Source: Calothrix parasitica NIES-267 (GTDB taxonomy: Bacteria; Cyanobacteriota; Cyanobacteriia; Cyanobacteriales; Nostocaceae). From it: a DNA stretch of 64,000 bases. Below are positions 57,818 through 64,000 of this stretch, one piece after another. The stretch spans positions 5,780,098 through 5,844,097 of the forward strand of contig NZ_AP018227.1 of the NCBI RefSeq assembly GCF_002368095.1, given 5' to 3'. Within the stretch, counting starts at the first letter, position 1; each line of letters starts with the position of its first letter. The notes below the pieces were generated by a model, which saw nothing but the letters and a program-made list of their open reading frames with translations, was not told where the DNA came from and ran no database searches. The translations under genes and the position numbers were made by a program.

Positions 57818-58075
57818 TTAAGCAATCTGAGAGTAAGCAGAAGTTGCTTGAGGTACTTGAGGTGTACGATAAGGATGACTGATTTCAAATTCGCTTGGGT
57901 CAGAACAGCCAGTTTCTGACATAAAAGTTTGAACAACTTCGCGATATACAAACCATTGTCTATGAAGATGTCTAATTAGCTCTGGTTCCATTCTAAAAAC
58001 ATCAGAATTCTTAAATCCCGCTCTGGATAACCATTCGTAGATAGAAAGGGTCTCGCCATTATTACCGTGAAGCAT
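57818..58075 (-). CDS. Conserved cyanobacterial hypothetical (85 aa)
   Basis: Helical, with SIYEWLSRAGF (about 11-21), IRHLHRQWFVYREVV (about 34-48) and a Pro/Ser tail. GGAGG immediately upstream of the ATG acts as the ribosome binding site. No domain recognised. Confidence 0.65.
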   Translation of the reverse strand: MLHGNNGETLSIYEWLSRAGFKNSDVFRMEPELIRHLHRQWFVYREVVQTFMSETGCSDPSEFEISHPYRTPQVPQATSAYSQIA

Positions 58076-58814
58076 TTTTCCTCCGAATCTTGTTTAAAAT
58101 GAGGGTAGAATACGCTTCAAAGATGCCACCTGAAGCGCAATAAAGTTATTTCAAGCAATAGTTACAAATGGGAACCAATTAATAAGAGTGGTTGATTGTG
58201 CTACGTTCCAACTTTAGGAAAAGTAGAGTAAAGAATCAAAAACCCGTGCCCAAGCAAAGGTCAAAATCCAAAAATATTTATAGCCAACAAACTGTTGGTT
58301 CAACCTAGGTATGAATATCTATCTGACTCTAACTTGAAATCATAAAAATAAAATCCGAAATATCACCCTATTAGGCAGTTGATACTTTTAACATAAATGT
58401 ATATTAGGTCTGATAAATTTTTGCGCTGCAACAAATTGAGACACACATGCAATACAAGCGTCAACTCGAAGCAAACATAGATTTATTTTCCTAAAAACGA
58501 AAAAATGATTCTATCCTTCAAAAGTAATAGATTTATACTTTTGGGCATATAGTGAATGGAAACTTAATAATTTTTTGATTTAATTTTCCAGAATACTAAT
58601 AATACATCATTTAAGCATCAATTTAATCAAAACCTGGGGGAATCCCCCAAGCTTTGCTAATTCCCCCAGGTGTATAACCTTGATAATAAAGGCTTTCCGA
58701 GTACTTTAAATTTTATTAGCTTGAGGGAATTATCCTGTCATATAGTGTATTCAAGAGATAAACAAATCAATATTTCATTACTTTCTGTTTTTTTAATGAT
58801 GTAGAAAATTTCCT
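58076..58814. other. 739-bp gap with one long hairpin
   Basis: CCTGGGGGAAT (58633-58643) pairs perfectly with ATTCCCCCAGG (58660-58670), with an inner ccccc. No T-run, so not an ordinary terminator; likely a dispersed repeat. I see no gene. Confidence 0.6.
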
Positions 58815-59180
58815 ATGTTAAAGCTTACTTATACCGATGATAAGATAAACTTAGATTGTTTAAAACAACCTCTAGAAGATTGGATAAATACAAGGGTACT
58901 CATAAGTTTACGAAGTTCTACGAGTATTTGTATTAAATCTAGCACGGCTTCTATTTTGGTACCGGTGGACTCACATCTAACCGCTCAATTAGAGAAATTG
59001 GACTGTGAAAATATAGTGGAATTCTGTCGCTGCGATGCTGATTCAGTAGAAATTATCTTAAAAGGTACCTGGTTAACATCATTCATCGCAAGTGAAACAG
59101 GTATATTTGTTACTGAAATTGAAGATAAAGCAGAATACTTATTGCAGAACATATTTGAACGCGAATTTTGTCACGCTTAA
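58815..59180 (+). CDS. Nostocales-type hypothetical (121 aa)
   Basis: Starts MLKLTYTDDKINLDCL and has VLISLRSSTSICIKSSTASI (about 29-48) and GTWLTSFIASETGIF. I recall similar small proteins from heterocystous cyanobacteria, but cannot name a domain. Alpha/beta composition, no signal peptide. No clear neighbours. Confidence 0.6.
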   Translation: MLKLTYTDDKINLDCLKQPLEDWINTRVLISLRSSTSICIKSSTASILVPVDSHLTAQLEKLDCENIVEFCRCDADSVEIILKGTWLTSFIASETGIFVTEIEDKAEYLLQNIFEREFCHA

Positions 59181-59228
59181 TTGACTTAAATAATTAATCA
59201 CTCCAAATAATTATAGATTTTTCAGTCT

Positions 59229-59312
59229 TGCTGTTCGCGGGACTATGGTACGACTTCCGAATCCCACTTGTAACTGGTCCTAGTCAGTCGTGCTTCCTTT
59301 CCCCGAACAGCA
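59229..59312. ncRNA. Candidate structured RNA upstream of the vWA gene
   Basis: TGCTGTTCG (59229-59237) is perfectly complementary to CGAACAGCA (59304-59312), extended by GGG/CCC across one bulge. Inside, ACGACT (59250-59255) pairs with AGTCGT (59286-59291). The nested arms fold 84 bases into one long bulged stem with an inner arm. No ORF. It could be a small RNA, or a repeat; the strand is not known. Confidence 0.4.
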
Positions 59313-59353
59313 TCCCATTTTATTTAGGATTTTAGATTTTAGATTTTAGATTA

Positions 59354-59506
59354 GAGGATGTTTTAAAAGTCGAATTTAATACCTTAACTGGCGACTGTAA
59401 GTCGCGTCTACACAAGCCAAACCCGCCTGCGCGGGTTAAGTCCACGGAGGTGGACTTTGCCTGTGTAGTAGCGGTTTTAACCGCCGGACACTTTTAAAAC
59501 ATCCTC
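59354..59506. mobile_element. 153-bp MITE with 17-bp perfect inverted ends
   Basis: GAGGATGTTTTAAAAGT and ACTTTTAAAACATCCTC are exact complements; TTA flanks both ends and could be the target duplication. Three hairpins inside (AACCCGC...GCGGGTT, AGTCCAC...GTGGACT, GCGGTT...AACCGC). No ORF. Confidence 0.85.
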
Positions 59507-59615
59507 TTAAGAATCTAGGAGCGAGAAATCTAAAATTAACTTGCTACTTACTACTTACTACTTGCTACTCTCTACTTGCTACTTACTACTTACTACTCAC
59601 TACTCTCTCCTCCCT

Positions 59616-61043
59616 ATGAATGCTACTTCAAATAGCCGTGTTGAAGAAGTCGCACGGGAAGATTTAGTCATGTTTATTAACGCTTGCTTATCCTGTACCG
59701 GACAGCGCGAGTTTTATGATGATGCTTACGGACAGAAAGTTTCAATTGATTTTTTGCATCAATATATTTTAGGTAATTACCGTTTGCTGTACGCTCGTAC
59801 TTTGGCTGCGGGGATTAATCACTTTAATCAAGCGCAAATCATTTTAAACTTATTAGCTACAGGAAAAGATACATCTCCAAAACACAAAAAAGAAGAAGGT
59901 GCGTTAATTGCTTCAGCACTGCAAAAATTACCACCACAGCGTGCTTGGGGAATATTACAGCAGTTAAGACAGCGAAAAATCAACAACCGTCGCAGTCGTG
60001 CTATTGCTCGTGATTATGTAAATTATCGCCGCAATATTGCCTTTGATGCAGTAAAATATCGTTCAAAAGTCAGAGCTATAGTTACTCATGCACACTTGAA
60101 GCTTCAAGGAGAATTGAGTAATTTTCTGTTTCGTAATTGGAAGCAAAAAGTATATCAAACAGAATTATTTGAAAACTTTCGTCAAGCTCATTTCAGTGCT
60201 GAAGCTGTCTATAAACTGCCTTTTACCGTTGCCGAGGGTTTAGCTAGCAAGCATAAAATTAGACGCGAAGTTTTTTTGTCTCGCATTCAAGAAAGAATGA
60301 CTTTGAACGAAAAACTGCGTTTTCAAAGTGCGGGTGAAAGCGCAAAACTCAATATTGATTTAGATTTAAGCCGTCTTGCTTTAACAAAATTAGCATTATA
60401 TATACTTTCCTTACCTGTGGAAACTCGAAAACAGAAGCAGGATATCTTGAATCAAGCTTTGGAAAAATCGGCTCAAAAAATATTACAAAAAGCACCGATG
60501 AAATTAGGACGAGTAGCAGCAGTCTTAGATTGTAGTTACTCTAGCTATGGTTCTTCCGAAAAGCGCCGTCGTCCTTTAGGTGTGGCTTTAGCTACCCACT
60601 ATCTGTTAAAAGCCGCATCCAAACAATATCAAGATTTTTGGACTCTAAATCCAGTAGAACCGTTACAAGTAAACCCTCGGGGACAATCCGACCTAGCAAC
60701 ACCTTTGTTAGATGCACTTGAGTGGGGTGCAGACTTAGTAGTAATTGTTTCAGATGGATACGAAAATGACCCACCCTCCGGTGCAGCGCAGGTACTGCGT
60801 ATTTTTCGTAATCGTTTAGACCCCAAAAACCGTACATCTATAGTTCACTGCAACCCAGTTTTTAATTCCGAAGACTTTTCCGTACATTCATTGTGTCCCG
60901 ATATTCCTACCGTAGGATTGCGAGACGCAGAAGATTTACCAACAATGTTAAGTTTTGCTCGGTTTGCAAATGGTTCCGCTCGTTTATTTGAATTAGAAGA
61001 ATATTTATCAGTTCGTAGTGAAAGTTTTAGATGTTGTAAATAA
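59616..61043 (+). CDS. Alpha-helical/vWA protein with Ro60/TROVE-like layout
   Basis: 475 residues from the ATG at 59616. A longer frame to the left only translates the STRR. An all-helical, basic N-terminal half (about 1-290, KINNRRSRAIARDYVNYRR) precedes a vWA domain. Its MIDAS residues are complete: Asp305, Ser307 and Ser309 in LDCSYSS, Thr362 in DLATPLL, Asp380 in VSDGYE. The order helical repeats-then-vWA matches Ro60/Rsr (RNA-binding TROVE ring), though direct similarity to TROVE is not visible to me. An ARPP-like gene follows 82 bases behind and a structured element lies upstream. Confidence 0.7.
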   Translation: MNATSNSRVEEVAREDLVMFINACLSCTGQREFYDDAYGQKVSIDFLHQYILGNYRLLYARTLAAGINHFNQAQIILNLLATGKDTSPKHKKEEGALIASALQKLPPQRAWGILQQLRQRKINNRRSRAIARDYVNYRRNIAFDAVKYRSKVRAIVTHAHLKLQGELSNFLFRNWKQKVYQTELFENFRQAHFSAEAVYKLPFTVAEGLASKHKIRREVFLSRIQERMTLNEKLRFQSAGESAKLNIDLDLSRLALTKLALYILSLPVETRKQKQDILNQALEKSAQKILQKAPMKLGRVAAVLDCSYSSYGSSEKRRRPLGVALATHYLLKAASKQYQDFWTLNPVEPLQVNPRGQSDLATPLLDALEWGADLVVIVSDGYENDPPSGAAQVLRIFRNRLDPKNRTSIVHCNPVFNSEDFSVHSLCPDIPTVGLRDAEDLPTMLSFARFANGSARLFELEEYLSVRSESFRCCK

Positions 61044-61125
61044 GTTGAAAATAAAGCGTTAAAGCGCAACTACGAACCAATTATTAATTATTAATTATTA
61101 ACTCTTAACTCCTAACTTTTATACC

Positions 61126-62313
61126 GTGGCACAAAAAAAGCATCTTTTAACTGATATTTCTTTAAAGGGATTAGAAATAGCACCTTCTCAAGTACGCGGT
61201 GCGGTAAGAATTGTACCGTTATTAAGAAAGAATGTACGCGATGATTTACGCTTGGGAAAACGTTCTTATCATGAAGATTTAACTGTTGTTTCTTTAGAAA
61301 AAGATATTAATTACTATTCTTACGTTCCCCACGGTTTGGTAATGTCTTGGACTGATGATGGTAGTCCGGTTGCAGCTTTAGGAGGACAAATAAATAAATC
61401 AAAAATCAATCAATCAAAACATGATGGTAAACAAATTAATTGTAGTTATAGTAGCGTGCGTTTAATGCATCGGATGAGAAAGCGAGAATCTAAAAATCAA
61501 TTAAGGTTTTTACCGCTACATTTAGCGATGGAAGGTTTTCTCTCGATGTTTTTTAATGGTCCTGATATTGCTTGGAGCGAATATTCTAAATATGCTATTT
61601 CACATGGATTAGGTTGTCGTTACGAAACCGCCATAGAAGGACGTTTTATTTATAGATTAGAAGACGCTTTACGAGTCTTTGAAATTCACCCTCAACAAGT
61701 TGGAGTTTTGATTTTCGTTGCAGAAGCTCTAGCATCAGCCTTTGTGGTTCCGACTCCAGAAGATTATCGTTTGTTACACAAAAGTTTATTAAAAGATTTT
61801 TATGGCGAATTAATTTATGAATATGGTTTACTTTATGATACGACTTTCCCTATGGATGTATCTGTAAATGAATCGGAAATTGATAGTTTAAAAACTTTAA
61901 GATTAGCTATAAATAAAATGCGGATGGATTGGGCTGCTTTTCAGGGTTTTATGGCAGGCGGAATTTTAGGACGTAAATTACAATCTAAAATCGTTTATAA
62001 CGCTGGTCCGTTTAGATTGCAGCGTTTTATGACCGATATACAGCTTAAAGAAGAAAATCACATAGGAGAAGCAATTATTAGAGAAAATGGTGAATTGCAA
62101 TATCTTAAAACCTTCCGTTTATCCAAAGCACAAACAAAGCGAGTTTACTTATTAACTAAATTAGCCGAACATAATTGGAATATTAATGCTACCGCTCAAG
62201 CATTAGGAAATAATTATGATGAATTTGTTCATCGTTTAGAAAAATCTGGTTTTGGTTACTTATTAAATCAACAAGTACGCGAGCAAGTTGCTAAAAGAAC
62301 AGGGAAAAGGTAG
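61126..62313 (+). CDS. ARPP-like protein with Fis-type HTH, partner of the vWA gene
   Basis: 395 residues from a GTG at 61126. N-terminal part begins ISLKGLEIAPSQVRGAVRIV and PLLRKNVRDDLRL (about 10-45), which recalls the ARPP-type domain named from associations with ADP-ribosylglycohydrolases and rhodaneses in predicted conflict systems; I hold this loosely. A central helical region follows. The C-terminal 45 residues (LAEHNWNINATAQALGNNYD) look like a Fis-type helix-turn-helix. Same strand as the vWA gene and probably co-transcribed; function unknown. Confidence 0.6.
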   Translation: MAQKKHLLTDISLKGLEIAPSQVRGAVRIVPLLRKNVRDDLRLGKRSYHEDLTVVSLEKDINYYSYVPHGLVMSWTDDGSPVAALGGQINKSKINQSKHDGKQINCSYSSVRLMHRMRKRESKNQLRFLPLHLAMEGFLSMFFNGPDIAWSEYSKYAISHGLGCRYETAIEGRFIYRLEDALRVFEIHPQQVGVLIFVAEALASAFVVPTPEDYRLLHKSLLKDFYGELIYEYGLLYDTTFPMDVSVNESEIDSLKTLRLAINKMRMDWAAFQGFMAGGILGRKLQSKIVYNAGPFRLQRFMTDIQLKEENHIGEAIIRENGELQYLKTFRLSKAQTKRVYLLTKLAEHNWNINATAQALGNNYDEFVHRLEKSGFGYLLNQQVREQVAKRTGKR

Positions 62314-62350
62314 AAATTGATAACTAATAATTGATAATTGTTTAATAAAA

Positions 62351-62393
62351 AAAATTGCCACAGGAATAATACCTCTGACAATTTTATTTTTTT
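62351..62393 (+). terminator. Strong terminator after the vWA-ARPP cassette
   Basis: AAAATTG-CCACAG / CTCTG-A-CAATTTT imperfect stem followed by ATTTTTTTC; A-run upstream makes it work in both directions toward the convergent small gene. Confidence 0.8.
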
Positions 62394-62425
62394 CTCATAT
62401 ATTTTATGAGAATATTCAAAAATTT

Positions 62426-62620
62426 CTAACCTTTGAGCGCTTTTGTAAAATTTCTACGATAGGATTTACTACCAATAAAACAAGCTGGCCACAATAATGA
62501 TAGAGCAAGGCGATTTGTTAAGCTATTGCTGAAATTAGTTCTTCTAAATCCAGTCCAAAATTTCCATACACCTCCAACGTAAGCAACAACTATTAAACCA
62601 GTTAAAATTCCACCAAGCAT
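62426..62620 (-). CDS. Small membrane protein (64 aa)
   Basis: One N-terminal membrane helix (about 3-22, GILTGLIVVAYVGGVWKFW) and a second weaker helix (about 36-50), with basic ends. GGAG 9 bases before the ATG makes translation likely. Not recognised. Confidence 0.65.
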   Translation of the reverse strand: MLGGILTGLIVVAYVGGVWKFWTGFRRTNFSNSLTNRLALSLLWPACFIGSKSYRRNFTKALKG

Positions 62621-62713
62621 TCTTATTTACTCCAAAATTAAAGATTATTTGATACCATGATTGAGTACGAGAGTCAATCATCACACTCTCATACACTAGT
62701 TTAAGGTAGCTTC

Positions 62714-62743
62714 CCAGTTGTATCCAGTTGTATCCAGTTGTTA
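62714..62743. repeat. Triple direct repeat CCAGTTGTAT
   Basis: Two perfect 10-base copies and a third diverging at the end (CCAGTTGTTA), upstream of the small membrane protein gene. The rest of the gap to 63093 holds STRR-like TTGCTAC/TTACTAC sequence and a CCTCTT/AAGAGG hairpin (near 62860); no gene seen. Confidence 0.7.
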
Positions 62744-63093
62744 CCACGCTCATAGAGAGCTAAAGTAGCAAGTAATAAGTAATATAGCTCCGAAATTGGT
62801 ATAAATCCTCTCCTTTTAAGGAGAAAAAACAAATAAACAATATTAATCGATGCGCGAATCCTCTTTCTTTAGGAAGAGGTAAAACTTGCTACTTACTACT
62901 TGAGCGTAGCGGTACTTGCTACTTGTGAAGAGGATGGAATGACGTGGAGATTAATCTAATTTATAAAACAATTGTAGCGGGAGCAAGATGCTCCCTAATA
63001 GCTTTTTTTAAATGTCTCTCCAGATAGACATCGTATTTACCAAAAATTGTGAGAATAAATCACGTCAAGCGTTAAATTTAAACACTTAGTCTT

Positions 63094-63981
63094 ATGAATT
63101 TTGGTTTTTTCGATATATTGTGGATTTTTCTACTGCTTTCTTCCTTACAACCGATTTGGCAGAAGCGTAAAATGGAGTATCGTCGCTTCCGCAGTATTGA
63201 TGAGTTTCAGCAGAAACGTAAAAGCAGAACAATTCTACTTATTCATCGTCAAGAGTCTATCAGTTTTTTAGGAGTACCAATTTCGCGCTACATTACTATC
63301 GAAGATTCGGAAAAAATTCTTAGAGCAATTCGCTTAACTCCATCAGATGTACCGATTGACTTGATTTTGCACACTCCTGGTGGTTTAGTTTTAGCTACCG
63401 AGCAAATAGCTAGAGCTTTAATTCGTCATCAAGCCAAAGTAACTGTTTTTGTACCTCATTATGCAATGAGTGGCGGTACAATGCTTGCTCTCGCAGCAGA
63501 TGAAATTGTTATGGATGAAAATGCGGTTCTTGGTCCTGTAGACCCCCAGCTTGGTAATTATCCAGCCGCGAGCATCATTAAAGTCGTTGAAGATAAACCA
63601 ATCAGTGAAGTTGACGACCAGACTTTGATTATGGCCGACTTATCCCGTAAAGCCATGAATCAAGTACAGAAGTTTGTCAGGACTTTACTTCAAGATTGCA
63701 TCCCCAAGCAAAAAGTTAAACCAGAAAATATCGAAAATATTATTCAAGCTTTAACAACCGGACAAGTTACCCACGATTATCCAGTAACCGTAGAAGAAGC
63801 CACGGAAATGGGGCTGCCCGTCACAGCCGGACTGCCCCGAATCGTCTACGACCTGATGGAACTGTACCCGCAACCTCAAGGTGGAAGACCTTCTGTGCAG
63901 TACATCCCAATGCCTTATGATGACCGTCGTCCGCTCCTTCCGGTTCCCAAAGGTAGACCGATGGAAGAGCCGAACGGTTAA
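63094..63981 (+). CDS. SDH-family Clp-fold serine protease
   Basis: 295 residues with an N-terminal membrane helix (about 4-22). The Clp/SppA-like fold shows DLILHTPGGLVLA (about 89-101, oxyanion strand) and the nucleophile Ser126 in HYAMSGGTMLALAADEIVM, the SDH signature. The C-terminal part is rich in P and basic residues (RRPLLPVPKGRPMEEPNG). It probably acts in membrane protein quality control. The stop is inside the window. Confidence 0.88.
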   Translation: MNFGFFDILWIFLLLSSLQPIWQKRKMEYRRFRSIDEFQQKRKSRTILLIHRQESISFLGVPISRYITIEDSEKILRAIRLTPSDVPIDLILHTPGGLVLATEQIARALIRHQAKVTVFVPHYAMSGGTMLALAADEIVMDENAVLGPVDPQLGNYPAASIIKVVEDKPISEVDDQTLIMADLSRKAMNQVQKFVRTLLQDCIPKQKVKPENIENIIQALTTGQVTHDYPVTVEEATEMGLPVTAGLPRIVYDLMELYPQPQGGRPSVQYIPMPYDDRRPLLPVPKGRPMEEPNG

Positions 63982-64000
63982 GAGAGATGGGGAGAGGGGG

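Noticed and set aside
59229..59312. tRNA
   Set aside because: A TTCCGAATCCC stretch recalls a T-loop, but the flanks do not form the T-arm and no CCA-side acceptor stem fits tRNA dimensions.
59541..59615. N-terminal extension of the vWA protein (25 residues, Y/L/T-rich)
   Set aside because: It translates the STRR ttactactt...; the ATG at 59616 begins protein-like sequence.

Overview
The window looks like chromosome from a filamentous, heterocyst-forming cyanobacterium (Nostocales, Rivularia/Calothrix-like). This rests on pcyA (phycocyanobilin synthesis), a devBCA-type exporter operon behind a textbook NtcA promoter, a CURT1/CAAD-like protein, several families largely restricted to cyanobacteria (DUF1830, DUF3531, DICT), occasional HIP1 octamers (GCGATCGC), low GC, and abundant heptanucleotide short tandem repeats (STRRs) between genes. 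I see no tRNA, rRNA, CRISPR array or intact transposase.

Layout. 1-9 kb: a small membrane ORF, wecB, a very large kinase/ATPase/histidine-kinase hybrid, and a haem-oxygenase-fold protein. 9-15 kb: glgA, hemC, a TTG-started metallophosphoesterase, a disordered acidic protein and a CAAD/CURT1 protein. 15-19 kb: a decayed region with two IS200/IS605-like hairpins, a lumenal pentapeptide/TPR protein, and a TenA gene whose 3' end is part of a 243-bp tandem amplification. 19-26 kb: ilvD, a Uma2 nuclease, an orphan SUKH protein, and a striking CNB/degenerate AAA+/polyferredoxin membrane fusion. 26-30 kb: an overlapping three-gene glycan cassette (DegT aminotransferase, GT2, FemAB-like). 30-36 kb: an RCK-pore-RCK channel with an atypical filter, a PAS protein without an output domain, a HAD phosphatase and a membrane-anchored unknown. 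36-40.3 kb: devA, devC and devB on the minus strand with a long leader and NtcA promoter. 41-44 kb: pcyA followed by a graveyard of toxin-antitoxin and protease fragments. 44-49 kb: housekeeping and conserved unknown genes. 49.8-55.4 kb: a cobalamin-type radical SAM protein, DICT-HD, pentapeptide and WG-repeat proteins. 55.7-58 kb: CPBP protease, clpS and small unknowns. 58.8-63 kb: a conserved unknown, a candidate structured RNA, a MITE, then a two-gene cassette of an alpha-helical/vWA (Ro60/TROVE-like layout) protein and an ARPP-like protein. The window ends with an SDH-family Clp-fold protease.

Linked functions. The dev operon would export heterocyst envelope glycolipid under nitrogen control. 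PcyA makes the bilin for phycobilisomes. glgA, hemC and ilvD are core metabolism. The best candidates for under-described biology are the vWA/ARPP-like cassette with the structured element upstream, the CNB-AAA-polyferredoxin fusion, and the RCK-pore-RCK channel. Several genes have been shortened or extended at repeat borders, so STRRs and MITEs seem to be shaping gene ends here. All family calls come from reading motifs; no search was run.
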